From: TMED26 sp002694075
Lineage (GTDB): Bacteria > Pseudomonadota > Alphaproteobacteria > Thalassobaculales > Thalassobaculaceae
Direction: 5' to 3'
Assembly: GCA_036160575.1 (NCBI GenBank)
Contig: JAYYDT010000028.1
Coordinates: 1-64,000 of the forward strand
Length of the DNA stretch: 64,000 nt
Part shown: in pieces, positions 51,840 through 60,616 of the stretch
Position numbering within the stretch: the first letter of the stretch is position 1
How the letters are laid out: every line of letters begins with the position of its first letter
The notes under the pieces: generated by a model
What the model saw: the letters and a program-made list of their open reading frames with translations, nothing else
Databases searched by the model: none
Told to the model about the DNA's origin: nothing
Position numbers and translations under genes: made by a program

Positions 51840-53026
51840 GGCCGCGCGCGCACCGGCGCGCAGAACTGCCGCTTGACCTTCATGCTGTCGCAAAAGGCCT
51901 TGGCGGCGGCCCGGCTGGGGAAATAGCCGGCGATCAAGCGTTGGTAGCGCCCGCGGCTTTTGCCGCTATCGAAAGCCCGCACGATCTTTTCCTTGCCAGC
52001 GAGCTCGCGTTTGAATTTCCGGGTCAACAGGCGCCAGCCGCGGTCGGCGCCGCCGCGGCTCCGGTAGGAAGCGAGATGGACACCATATTTGCCGGCGGCC
52101 GCCACCGGCGTGCGCTCCGCCTGGTCCAAGCGCGCCGCCAAGCGCGCCACTTGCTTTTCCAAACGGTCAAGTTTTTTGACCGCCTGGGCAAGCTGCCTCG
52201 ACTCGTCGGTGGACGGGGCCGCTTTGGCGGTGATGGTGGTCGGCGCTGGCGCCGGTTTTGGTGCGGCCTTGGGCGCCGGTTTGGGCTTGGCGGCGGCCTG
52301 TTGCACGGGCACCGGTTTTTTCACCGGCGCCTTTTTGGGCGCCGGCGGGGCCGGCGTCGGCGCCTGGGTCAGCCGCGCCGAGACCAATTCTTTGCGGATC
52401 GGTTTGCCGTCGAAAATCCGCTCGCGCAAAACATAGTTTTGCACGGCGGGGGCGTAATAGATGATGTCCTCATGCCCCTTGCGCTGGCAACTGATCGGAA
52501 AGGTTCGGTATTCGCCGGCCGGCACCGTGACCGCCTGTTGGGCGCCGACGACGCAGGTTTGGGTGTCCTGCCATCCGGTCGGCATGTTTTCGCTGCTACC
52601 ACGAATGCCGAAGGAAATCGTGTTGCCCTCGCGCAAGGGAAAGATTTGGCCAGGCGAGCCAATCACCGTCTGCCGACCTCGGCCCAACTCCGGATCGGCG
52701 CTCCAGGAAATCGGCGGCGTGACCAAGTCACGGCTGGTGGTCCAAATCAAGCCGCGATCATTGGTCCACACCACCCGATCGGGTGAGATGGAGACAACCT
52801 TTTCCTCTGTCAAGACGCCATTTTCGCGATAAACGAAAGCGTCTTCCGGCATGTATTTGGGGGGCTCGGCCTCTGGCATTTGAGCGGCTTTGTTGAGGGT
52901 GTCGCCGCCGCCACCCAAGGCGCGCAGAGAGAACCCCTCCAGCGCGCAACCGGCGAGGGTGCCGCACAACAATGTTGCGACCAGGCTTCGGGCAAGCAAT
53001 CGGCGTCCCACGGTCGTCCCTCGCAC
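51836..53026 (-). CDS. Lipoprotein with a C-terminal SPOR domain
   Basis: 396 residues. The lipoprotein signal is LVATLLCGTLAGCALEG, with the lipobox cysteine near residue 27. Residues about 60-215 form a folded region of unknown type. A Pro/Ala/Lys-rich linker (APKKAPVKKPVPVQQAAAKP and similar) covers about 225-275. Then a coiled coil (KKLDRLEKQVARLAARLDQA) and a SPOR domain at about 315-390 (YGVHLASYRSRGGADRGWRL, then GRYQRLIAGYFPSRAAAKAF). SPOR domains bind denuded peptidoglycan at division sites. The linker can span the periplasm, so an outer membrane anchor with a cell-wall role is likely. Confidence 0.8.
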   Translation of the reverse strand: MRGTTVGRRLLARSLVATLLCGTLAGCALEGFSLRALGGGGDTLNKAAQMPEAEPPKYMPEDAFVYRENGVLTEEKVVSISPDRVVWTNDRGLIWTTSRDLVTPPISWSADPELGRGRQTVIGSPGQIFPLREGNTISFGIRGSSENMPTGWQDTQTCVVGAQQAVTVPAGEYRTFPISCQRKGHEDIIYYAPAVQNYVLRERIFDGKPIRKELVSARLTQAPTPAPPAPKKAPVKKPVPVQQAAAKPKPAPKAAPKPAPAPTTITAKAAPSTDESRQLAQAVKKLDRLEKQVARLAARLDQAERTPVAAAGKYGVHLASYRSRGGADRGWRLLTRKFKRELAGKEKIVRAFDSGKSRGRYQRLIAGYFPSRAAAKAFCDSMKVKRQFCAPVRARP

Positions 53027-53242
53027 GTTTTCAGTTAGTCCGAATTGACGTGCGGCACCATCTCAACATTTAGTGGTCGATGTCAAGGAAGCCGCAACAT
53101 CATGGCGTTCCTGGGGCGGCGGCCGGGCGCCGTGCCGGGGCGCTTTTTGGTTCTTTGCCAATGGGCTGGCGGGCACTATTTTGAAATTCATGGGCGCCGC
53201 TCGCTGGCGGCGTGGCCCAAGCCGACGAGGGAGGAACGATCC

Positions 53243-54718
53243 GTGTATGATCTGGTGATTCGTGGCGGGACGGTGGTCACCGCCGCCGATACCATGCGTT
53301 GCGACGTGGCGGTGCGCGACGGCCGGGTGGTCGCGCTGGGCGATAATCTGGGCGATGGCGCGCGGACCATCGACGCCGGGGGGCTGTTGGTCATGCCCGG
53401 TGGCATCGACAGTCATTGCCATATCGACCAGCTGTCGTCTTCCGGCGCTTATACCGCCGATACCTGGGAAACCGGCACCCGCTCGGGCCTGGCCGGCGGC
53501 ACCACCATGCTGATGCCGTTCGCGGCGCAGTTCAAGGGCCAGTCCCTGCGCGCGGCGGTCGAGGAGTATCACCAATTGGCCGATGGCAAAGCGCTCTCGG
53601 ATTACGCTTTCCACCTGATTATCTCCGACCCGACCGAGGCGGTGCTGGGCCAGGAATTGCCGGCCCTGATCGCCGATGGCTATACCTCGTTCAAGATCTA
53701 CTTGACCTATGACACGTTGAAATTGGACGACCGTGAGACCTTGGCGGTGATGGAAACCGCGCGCCGCGAGGGCGCGATGACCATGATCCACGCCGAAAAT
53801 CACGACATCATCGCCTACTTGACCGATAAATTGTTGGCCGCCGGCCACCGCAGCCCGGAATTCCACCGGGTGGCCCACGCCGATCTCGCCGAAAGCGAGG
53901 CGACGGCGCGGGCGATCGCCTTGTCGGAAGTGATCGACGTGCCGATCCTGCTTGTGCATGTCTCGGCCGGTGAGGCCATCGAGGCCATTCGCCGGGCGCG
54001 TGGGCGTGGCCTGCGCGTGTTCGGGGAAACCTGCCCGCAGTATTTGTTCCTGACCGAGGACGATTTGCTCAAATCGGGCTGGGAGGGCGCCAAATGCATG
54101 TGCAGCCCACCGCCGCGCGACGCCGCCAATCAGGAATTGGTGTGGAACGGCTTGACCGATGGCAGTTTCGCGGTGTTCTCCAGCGACCACGCGGCCTATC
54201 GCTTTGATTCGCCGAAAGGCAAATTCGTCGGGGGTTTCAACGCCGAGACAGCCTCTTTCAAAGGTGTCGCCAACGGTGTGCCGGGCTTGGAAGTGCGTCT
54301 GCCCATGTTGTTCAGCGCCGGTGTGCGCACCGGCCGGCTTAGTCTCAACCGTTTTGTCGAATTGGCCGCCACCAATGCCGCCAAGATGTATGGGGTCTAC
54401 CCGCGCAAGGGGACCATCGCGGTCGGCGCCGACGCCGATATCGCGCTGTGGGATCCGGACCTCACGCGCACGGTGTCCATCGACATGCTGCATGACAACA
54501 TGGACTACACCCCCTACGAAGGTCGTGAAGTGACCGGGTGGCCGGTGGAAGTCCTGGTGCGCGGGGAGACGGTGTATGATGGCAAGGATGTCATCGCGCC
54601 GACCGGCAATGGCCGTTTCGTGCCCTGCGCGCGGCCGGAATGGGCCCGGCCCAAAGGCCGTCCGATCCATGGATTCTGGCCCGAAAGTGGCCGTTTCGAC
54701 GGGTTTTCGGCGGCGTAA
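53243..54718 (+). CDS. Dihydropyrimidinase / D-hydantoinase
   Basis: 491-residue zinc amidohydrolase that opens the ring of 5-substituted hydantoins or dihydropyrimidines to the N-carbamoyl amino acid. The start is GTG 53243 with GAGGA eight bases before. The metal site is HCHIDQ near residue 57, the carbamylated lysine in FKIYLTYDTL near 150, then IHAEN near 182, HVSAGEAIEA near 238 and SSDHAAYRF near 313. All metal ligands are present. It is followed by a carbamoyl hydrolase and, after pepN, by a hydantoin racemase, so D-hydantoinase is more likely than pyrimidine breakdown. Confidence 0.92.
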   Translation: MYDLVIRGGTVVTAADTMRCDVAVRDGRVVALGDNLGDGARTIDAGGLLVMPGGIDSHCHIDQLSSSGAYTADTWETGTRSGLAGGTTMLMPFAAQFKGQSLRAAVEEYHQLADGKALSDYAFHLIISDPTEAVLGQELPALIADGYTSFKIYLTYDTLKLDDRETLAVMETARREGAMTMIHAENHDIIAYLTDKLLAAGHRSPEFHRVAHADLAESEATARAIALSEVIDVPILLVHVSAGEAIEAIRRARGRGLRVFGETCPQYLFLTEDDLLKSGWEGAKCMCSPPPRDAANQELVWNGLTDGSFAVFSSDHAAYRFDSPKGKFVGGFNAETASFKGVANGVPGLEVRLPMLFSAGVRTGRLSLNRFVELAATNAAKMYGVYPRKGTIAVGADADIALWDPDLTRTVSIDMLHDNMDYTPYEGREVTGWPVEVLVRGETVYDGKDVIAPTGNGRFVPCARPEWARPKGRPIHGFWPESGRFDGFSAA

Positions 54719-54741
54719 CCGCAGGTGAAAGGAGAGGCGCG

Positions 54742-55683
54742 ATGTCTCGTATTCTGAATATTGGCGCGGCCCAAATGGGCCCTATCGCCCCCGATGAAAG
54801 CCGCGCCAGCGCGGTGGCGCGGATGATCGACCTGCTGCGCCAGGCGAAGGAGCGCGGCTGCCATTTGGTGGTTTTTCCGGAACTGGCCTTGACGACCTTT
54901 TTCCCCCGCTATTACGACGATGACATCGGCGGTATGGACCATCATTTCGAAACCGAAATGCCGGGTCCGGAACTGCGGCCGCTGTTCGATGCCGCCAAAG
55001 CCGCCGACATCGCCTTCTACCTCGGGTACGCTGAGAAAACCGCGGACGGGCATCGCTACAATACCTCGATCCTCGTCGACGGCGATCGCATCGTCGGTAA
55101 GTATCGCAAGGTGCATCTGCCGGGCCACGCCGAATATGACGCCAAGCGGCCGTTTCAGCATTTGGAAAAACGCTATTTCGAGCCTGGCGACCTGGGCTTC
55201 CCGGTGTGGCGCTGCAAGGGTGGCATCATGGGCATGGCGATCTGCAACGATCGCCGCTGGCCGGAAACCTATCGGGTGATGAGCCTGAAAGGCGCCGAAG
55301 TCATCATGCTTGGCTACAACACACCGGATGTGAACACGTCGGCTTTTGAACCCAATCACCTGCGCATGTTCCACAATCACCTGGTGATGCAGGCCAGCGC
55401 CTATCAAAACTCCTGTTTCGTAATCGGCACCGCCAAGGCCGGGATGGAGGATGGCTGCATGTTGATCGGCGGGTCCTGCATCATCCAGCCCTCGGGTGAG
55501 ATCGTCGCCTTGGCCAGCACGGTGGCGGATGAATTGATCACCAGCGCCTGCGATTTGGATCTGGCCCGGATGGGCAAGGAGACCGTTTTCAACTTCGCCA
55601 AACACCGCCGGGTCGAGCATTACGGCATCATTGCCAGCCAGACCGGGGTCGAGCTACCGCCCGACCTGGCCGCCGAAGACTAA
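54742..55683 (+). CDS. N-carbamoyl-D-amino acid hydrolase
   Basis: Nitrilase-superfamily amidase that converts N-carbamoyl-D-amino acids to D-amino acids, CO2 and ammonia. 313 residues, as in the known enzyme from Agrobacterium. The catalytic triad is Glu47 (FPELALTTFFPR), Lys123 (KYRKVHLPGH) and Cys168 (GMAICNDRRWPE). ETEMPGPELRPLFDAAK, PFQHLEKRYFEPGDLGFPV and SYQN-like AYQNSCF are also characteristic of the D-specific group. AAAGGAGAGG precedes the ATG, 23 bases after the hydantoinase stop, so the two are one transcript. Confidence 0.93.
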   Translation: MSRILNIGAAQMGPIAPDESRASAVARMIDLLRQAKERGCHLVVFPELALTTFFPRYYDDDIGGMDHHFETEMPGPELRPLFDAAKAADIAFYLGYAEKTADGHRYNTSILVDGDRIVGKYRKVHLPGHAEYDAKRPFQHLEKRYFEPGDLGFPVWRCKGGIMGMAICNDRRWPETYRVMSLKGAEVIMLGYNTPDVNTSAFEPNHLRMFHNHLVMQASAYQNSCFVIGTAKAGMEDGCMLIGGSCIIQPSGEIVALASTVADELITSACDLDLARMGKETVFNFAKHRRVEHYGIIASQTGVELPPDLAAED

Positions 55684-55723
55684 CCCGGCCCGCCCGACGG
55701 CCCCCAACACCAGGAGCCCGCCC

Positions 55724-58363
55724 ATGTCCGCCGCCGCGCCGGAAGCGATCCGCTTGGCCGATTATCGGCCGCCCGCCTATTTGATTGAGGGCATCGATCT
55801 GACCTTCGCCTTAACCGATGGCGCGGCGACCGTCACCGCCGAGGTGACCGGCCGGCGGAACCCGGCGGCGGCGGTTGAGGACCGCGATCTGGTGCTCAAC
55901 GGCCGCGACCTGGAAATTCTTAGCCTCACCCTCGACGGCCGCGCTTTGACGGCCGATCAATGGCGTCACGACGGCGAGGAATTGCGTCTCGGCGCGGTCG
56001 GCGAGCGGTTCGCTTACACCGTCGTCACCCGCTTCGACCCGGCCGCCAATAGCGCGCTGGAAGGGCTGTACATGTCCCATGGCATGTATTGCACCCAATG
56101 CGAGGCTGAAGGTTTCCGGCGGATCACTTATTTTCCCGACCGCCCCGATGTGATGACCACCTATCGCGTCCGCATTGAGGCCGACAAGGCGCGCTTTCCG
56201 GTTCTGCTGTCCAACGGCAATTTGGTCGACAGCGGCGATTTGCCGGGCGGCCGTCATTTCGCGGTCTGGCACGACCCTTTCGCCAAGCCCAGCTATCTGT
56301 TTGCCCTGGTGGCTGGCGATTTGGACCATTTGGCCGACAGCTTCACCACCGCCTCGGGGCGCGAGGTCGCCCTTAAAATTTTCGTTGAGCATGGCGAGGT
56401 CGACAAGGCCCGCTACGCCATGGGCGCGTTGAAACGGTCGATGGCCTGGGATGAGGAAGCCTTCGGTCTGGAATATGACCTGGACACCTTCATGATCGTC
56501 GCGGTCAGCCATTTCAATATGGGCGCGATGGAAAACAAGGGGCTGAACATTTTTAACAGCGCCCTCATCCTGGCCGATGTGGCGACCGCCACCGACGCTG
56601 ATTTTTACAACATCGAATCGGTTGTCGCCCATGAGTATTTCCACAATTGGACCGGCAATCGGATCACTTGTCGCGATTGGTTCCAACTCAGCCTGAAGGA
56701 AGGGTTGACGGTGTACCGCGATCAGGAGTTTTCCGGCGACGTGAACGCCGCCGCGGTGGCGCGGATCGATGCCATCACGGTGATGCGGGCGGCGCAATTT
56801 CCCGAGGACGCGGGGCCGATGGCCCACCCGGTGCGCCCCGACAGCTATATCGAGATCAATAATTTCTACACCGTCACCGTTTACTGCAAAGGTGCCGAGG
56901 TGGTCCGCATGATCGCCACGCTGCTCGGCAAGGATGGCTTCCGCAAGGGCATGGACCTGTATTTCGCGCGCCATGACGGGGCGGCGGTGACGACCGATGA
57001 TTTCGTCGCTTGTATGGCCGACGCCAACGGCCGCGACCTCAGCCAATTCAAACATTGGTATAGCCAGGCCGGCACGCCCGAATTGGCGGTGACCGTCGAT
57101 CATGACGCCGATGCCGCGACCGCCACCGTCACCGTGACCCAAAGCTTGGCGCCAACACCGGGCCAGCCAGACAAAGAGACTTTGCATATCCCGCTGGCGC
57201 TGGGTCTTTTAAGTGCGGCCGGCGACGATCTGCCCCTGCGCCTAGCCGGCGAAGAGGCCGCCGCGCCGGCGCCGACGACACGGGTTTTGGAGGTGACCGA
57301 AAGCCGCCAAAGCTTCACCTTCACCGGGGTGACCGCGCCGCCGACGCCGTCCCTTTTGCGCGGGTTTTCCGCCCCGGTTCGCTTGACCGGTGACCGTGAC
57401 AGCGCCGAATTGGCCTTTCTGATGGCCCATGACAGCGATCCGGTGGCGCGCTGGGATGCCGGCCAAGCCTTGGCGCTGCAAGTTTTGACCGACAAGGCCC
57501 AAGGCCGCCCGACGGCCGAGGCGGCGTTGATCGACGCCATCGGCGCGACGCTGGCCGATCAGCGGCTGGACCCGGCGTTGCGGGCGCGGGCCATCGCCTT
57601 GCCAAGCATGGTCGAGATCGGCGACGCCTTGGCGGTCTATGACGTGCCGGCGGTGTTCCACGCTCGCCGTGACCTGGCCCAGGCGATTGGCGCGGCGTTA
57701 TGGGCGCCGTTGTTGGACATCTACCACACCATGGGCGGCGCCCATGACCGCGACGACTTGAGCGCGCCGGCGATGGCCAGCCGGGCCTTGGCCAACGGCG
57801 CGCTTGCCTATCTGGTGGCCAGTGAGCGGCCGGCGGCCATGGCCTTGGCGGCGGCCGCCGCCGACGTTAACGGTACCATGACCAATGTCATGGCCGCCCT
57901 GCGCGCGCTCAACGCCATCGATTGCGTCGAACGACAGCAAGCCCTGCGGGCCTTCCATGACCGCTGGCAGGATACCGAACTGGTGTTCGATAAATGGCTT
58001 ACCTTGGAGGCGACCGCGCCGGGTCCTGGCACCTTGGCGCGGGTCGAGGCATTGCTTGCCCATCCGCGCTATGACGCGGGCAATCCTAACCGGGTGCGTG
58101 CCCTGGTCGGCGCCTTTTGCCGCGCCAACCCCCTGCGGTTTCACGCCGAGGATGGCAGCGGTTACGCGTTTCTCACCCGCCAAGTGCTGTCGCTTGACGC
58201 GAAAAACCCGATGATCGCCGCCCGACTGACCAACACGCTGGCGCGCTGGCGTCGTTTCGACGCCGGCCGGCAAGCGCTGATGCGCGCGGCGCTCACCGAG
58301 ATCGTTGACAGTCCGGGCTTGTCCAAGGACTGTTATGAATTGGCGTCGAAGGCGCTGGCGTGA
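55724..58363 (+). CDS. pepN: Aminopeptidase N (M1 family)
   Basis: Zinc aminopeptidase of 879 residues, the bacterial PepN length. The substrate motif is MGAMENKG near residue 265, and the zinc motif HEYFHNWTGNRITCRDWFQL starts near 302 (HExxH-x18-E). GLTVYRDQEFS follows. The C-terminal helical domain ends DSPGLSKDCYELASKAL. The ATG follows CAGGAG. It is cytoplasmic, with no signal peptide. It is placed between hydantoin genes without an obvious metabolic link and may just share the promoter. Confidence 0.95.
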   Translation: MSAAAPEAIRLADYRPPAYLIEGIDLTFALTDGAATVTAEVTGRRNPAAAVEDRDLVLNGRDLEILSLTLDGRALTADQWRHDGEELRLGAVGERFAYTVVTRFDPAANSALEGLYMSHGMYCTQCEAEGFRRITYFPDRPDVMTTYRVRIEADKARFPVLLSNGNLVDSGDLPGGRHFAVWHDPFAKPSYLFALVAGDLDHLADSFTTASGREVALKIFVEHGEVDKARYAMGALKRSMAWDEEAFGLEYDLDTFMIVAVSHFNMGAMENKGLNIFNSALILADVATATDADFYNIESVVAHEYFHNWTGNRITCRDWFQLSLKEGLTVYRDQEFSGDVNAAAVARIDAITVMRAAQFPEDAGPMAHPVRPDSYIEINNFYTVTVYCKGAEVVRMIATLLGKDGFRKGMDLYFARHDGAAVTTDDFVACMADANGRDLSQFKHWYSQAGTPELAVTVDHDADAATATVTVTQSLAPTPGQPDKETLHIPLALGLLSAAGDDLPLRLAGEEAAAPAPTTRVLEVTESRQSFTFTGVTAPPTPSLLRGFSAPVRLTGDRDSAELAFLMAHDSDPVARWDAGQALALQVLTDKAQGRPTAEAALIDAIGATLADQRLDPALRARAIALPSMVEIGDALAVYDVPAVFHARRDLAQAIGAALWAPLLDIYHTMGGAHDRDDLSAPAMASRALANGALAYLVASERPAAMALAAAAADVNGTMTNVMAALRALNAIDCVERQQALRAFHDRWQDTELVFDKWLTLEATAPGPGTLARVEALLAHPRYDAGNPNRVRALVGAFCRANPLRFHAEDGSGYAFLTRQVLSLDAKNPMIAARLTNTLARWRRFDAGRQALMRAALTEIVDSPGLSKDCYELASKALA

Positions 58364-58391
58364 GCGGCAATCCACAACCAAGGCAGGCGTG

Positions 58392-59075
58392 ATGGCGCGC
58401 ATTTTGGTCATCAACCCCAATTCCAGCGCGGTGGTAACGGCGGCGATGGACCGTGCCCTCGACCCGTTGCGGGCCGCCGACGGCCCCGAGATTGTTTGCG
58501 TTACCAATCGCGATGGTCCGGCCGGCATCGAAAGTCAGGCCGACGCCGATCTGGCGGCGGTGCAAACCGCGGCGATGGTCGCCGCGGCCAGTGCCGCCGG
58601 CGCCGATGCCCCCGACGCCGCCGATGCCTATGTGATCGCGTGCTTTTCCGACCCCGGTCTGGCGGCGGCGCGAGAAGCCACGGACAAGCCGGTATTCGGG
58701 ATCGCCGAATGTGGGGTTTTGGCCGCCCTTGGCCATGGCGCCGCGGTCGGTGTCATCGCCATCCTGTCAACGTCGGTTGCGCGCCATTGGCGCTATTTCC
58801 GAAGTCTTGGGCTGGACCGTCGCATCGCCGGCGACCGGCCGATTGAAATGGGGGTCGCCGCCCTCAGCGACGCTGACGCGACCTGTCGCCGATTGATCGA
58901 GGTTGGAACCTGTTTGCGCGATGTCGACGGTGCCGGCGCGCTGGTTCTCGGGTGCGCCGGGATGGCGGCCTATCGTGGGGCGGTGGAACGGGCCGTCGGT
59001 CTGCCGGTGATCGATCCGACCCAAGCGGCGGTGGCGATGGCCGCGACCAGTTTGCGGTTACGCGCCGCCGGTTAG
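58392..59075 (+). CDS. Aspartate/glutamate/hydantoin racemase family protein
   Basis: 227 residues. It opens ILVINPNSSAVVTAAMD, the standard start of hydantoin racemases. The two active-site cysteines are Cys84 in IACFSDPGL and Cys188 in LGCAGMAAY. Hydantoin racemase interconverts D- and L-5-substituted hydantoins, so the D-hydantoinase can use both. The hydantoinase and the carbamoylase lie upstream with pepN in between, giving a full pathway. AGGCGTG stands before the ATG. The stop shares bases with the convergent fliP stop. Other family members racemise allantoin, so allantoin use is an alternative. Confidence 0.86.
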   Translation: MARILVINPNSSAVVTAAMDRALDPLRAADGPEIVCVTNRDGPAGIESQADADLAAVQTAAMVAAASAAGADAPDAADAYVIACFSDPGLAAAREATDKPVFGIAECGVLAALGHGAAVGVIAILSTSVARHWRYFRSLGLDRRIAGDRPIEMGVAALSDADATCRRLIEVGTCLRDVDGAGALVLGCAGMAAYRGAVERAVGLPVIDPTQAAVAMAATSLRLRAAG

Positions 59076-59833
59076 CCGGAGAAGCTTTTCACCAAACTGC
59101 CGACGACCATATACCAGCCGTCGATCAGCACGAAAAAGATCAACTTAAACGGCAGCGAGACGATCACCGGCGGCAGCATCATCATGCCCATCGACATCAG
59201 GATCGAGGCGATGATCATGTCGATCACGATGAACGGCAGGTAAAGCAAGAAGCCAATTTCAAAGGCGCGCCGCAACTCGCTGATCATGAAGGCCGGCACC
59301 AACACTTGAAGCGGCGCGGCGGCGCCGGTTTCGGCGTCGTCCAAATCGGCGATCTCCTGGAACAATTGAAGATCCTTGTCACGCACGTGATTCAACATGA
59401 ACGTGCGGAACGGGGCGGTCACCTCCTCGAAGGCGGTCGCTTCATCGATGCGTTCCTCAATCAGCGGCGACAGACCGTTTTGCCAGGCGGCGGTGAACGC
59501 CGGCGCCATGATAAACGCACTTAAAAACAAGGCCAGCGAGACCATTACGATATTCGGCGGCGACTGCTGCGTGCCGAGGGCGGTGCGCAACAACGACAGC
59601 ACGATCACAATGCGGGTGAACGAGGTCACCGTCACCAAAATACCGGGGGCCAGCGACAGCACCGTGAGAACGGCGATCAGCTGCACGATACGGCCGGTGG
59701 TCGACCCGTCGCCGTCACCGAAATCTAGGCTTAAACTTTGCGCCATGGCGGTGCCGGCGAGGGCGGTGACGGCGAGCCCGGCCAGCAACATGATAATACC
59801 CCAGCGGCGCCGATGGCGGAGGGTCCGGATCAT
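59072..59833 (-). CDS. fliP: Flagellar export apparatus protein FliP
   Basis: Core of the flagellar type III export gate, inserted in the inner membrane. 253 residues with an N-terminal signal peptide (cleavage near AMA, residue 31), then four helices. The family signatures are LTVLSLAPGILVTVTSFTRI near residue 60, LGTQQSPPNIVMVSLALFLS near residue 87 and PFIVIDMIIASILMSMGMMM near residue 200. The start overlaps the fliO stop by four bases, and the gene ends beside the racemase gene. Confidence 0.95.
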   Translation of the reverse strand: MIRTLRHRRRWGIIMLLAGLAVTALAGTAMAQSLSLDFGDGDGSTTGRIVQLIAVLTVLSLAPGILVTVTSFTRIVIVLSLLRTALGTQQSPPNIVMVSLALFLSAFIMAPAFTAAWQNGLSPLIEERIDEATAFEEVTAPFRTFMLNHVRDKDLQLFQEIADLDDAETGAAAPLQVLVPAFMISELRRAFEIGFLLYLPFIVIDMIIASILMSMGMMMLPPVIVSLPFKLIFFVLIDGWYMVVGSLVKSFSG

Positions 59834-60126
59834 GGCGTTTCCTCCTCCGCGGGCGATGGCGGATGCGCAATGGCGGTCTCCACGACCACGTCGTTTTGAC
59901 CGCCGATGATGATGAGATGTTCGACCGTGTCGCGGCGCAGCAATACCGCCCGTCGCCGGCTGTCGAGGGCGGCCACCTCGACGACTTGCAAACGTCGCCC
60001 GCCGCCGCTGCCGCCGCGCCAGACTTTGCCTTGGAGATAGCGGCGCAGCAGTAGATAGAAGATCAAGATCAGGGCCAGCGTCACCGCCAGCGCCAGCACC
60101 ACCCGGAAATAACTAACCAGATCCAT
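59830..60126 (-). CDS. fliO: FliO-like flagellar protein
   Basis: 98 residues with one membrane helix at about 8-27 (VLALAVTLALILIFYLLL), followed by a short basic segment and a small cytoplasmic beta domain (GRRLQVVEVAALDSRRRAVL, then EHLIIIGG), the FliO pattern. FliO helps assemble the FliP ring. The small size and the position directly upstream of fliP support the call; the family is poorly conserved. It is two bases after the unknown gene upstream. Confidence 0.85.
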   Translation of the reverse strand: MDLVSYFRVVLALAVTLALILIFYLLLRRYLQGKVWRGGSGGGRRLQVVEVAALDSRRRAVLLRRDTVEHLIIIGGQNDVVVETAIAHPPSPAEEETP

Positions 60127-60128
60127 GG

Positions 60129-60455
60129 CTATCGCGGTCGCTGACTATAGGCGCGCGCGGCCCGTTGGCGTGCGACGGCGGTGTCGGTCGGGACGCTTGG
60201 AGCCGCCGCCGCCAATTGCCCGGTCAAGTTATCCAGCTGTGTCACGATAGCTTGTAAGCCTGGCATCAGGGCGCGCGCCTCGACCGGGTCCATGGCCGGT
60301 ACCTCGCCGCAAAAATCTTCGATCTCAGCGGTCACGGCGGTGAGCGTCACCGGCCGCCCGGCGGCGATGTCAGCCTCGATCGCGGTCAACGCGGCGGCGA
60401 TGGCGGCGAGCTGGTCGGCGGCGGCTTGGCCCGGCGCGGCTTGGTGCGCTGTCAT
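60129..60455 (-). CDS. Hypothetical protein upstream of fliO, 108 residues
   Basis: I do not recognise this protein. It is an acidic, alanine-rich helical protein: AAIAAALTAIEADIAAGRPV at about residues 18-37 and a second helical stretch near PGLQAIVTQLDNLTGQLAAA, with the tail basic (RQRAARAYSQRPR). No signal peptide or membrane helix. It starts the minus-strand unit with fliO and fliP. Length, helical content and position suggest a small flagellar chaperone or regulator, but this is inference. Confidence 0.6.
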   Translation of the reverse strand: MTAHQAAPGQAAADQLAAIAAALTAIEADIAAGRPVTLTAVTAEIEDFCGEVPAMDPVEARALMPGLQAIVTQLDNLTGQLAAAAPSVPTDTAVARQRAARAYSQRPR

Positions 60456-60554
60456 CGCCCCTCGGCTTACGTTAACTACGAATTGTCTAATCGTATCAGT
60501 CTAAAGCGGCGGTTTGAAGCAGGGAATTAAGGCTATGCGCAGAAGGTGTGTGAC

Positions 60555-60572
60555 TTGGCATGCTGTTTGCTA
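60555..60572 (+). promoter_or_regulatory. Sigma-54 (-24/-12) promoter of the flgB operon
   Basis: TTGGCATGCTGTTTGCTA on the plus strand. The match to TGGCACG-N4-TTGC has one mismatch in the first half and none in the core GG and GC doublets, with correct 10-base spacing. It lies 45 to 62 bases before the flgB ATG at 60617. In Caulobacter and relatives, FlbD with sigma-54 drives many flagellar genes. Confidence 0.8.
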
Positions 60573-60616
60573 GTCGTATTGCGTTAGCTGAAACAACAAA
60601 GCCCCCGAGGCGTTCC

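Noticed and set aside
53045..53073. Possible promoter TTGACG with ATTTAG 17 bases on, before the hydantoinase gene
   Set aside because: The -10 half is too poor to support; another start is possible.
53063..54670. Long open frame (535 codons) antisense to the hydantoinase gene
   Set aside because: All metal-site residues of the hydantoinase are on the sense strand; the antisense product is unlike any protein family.
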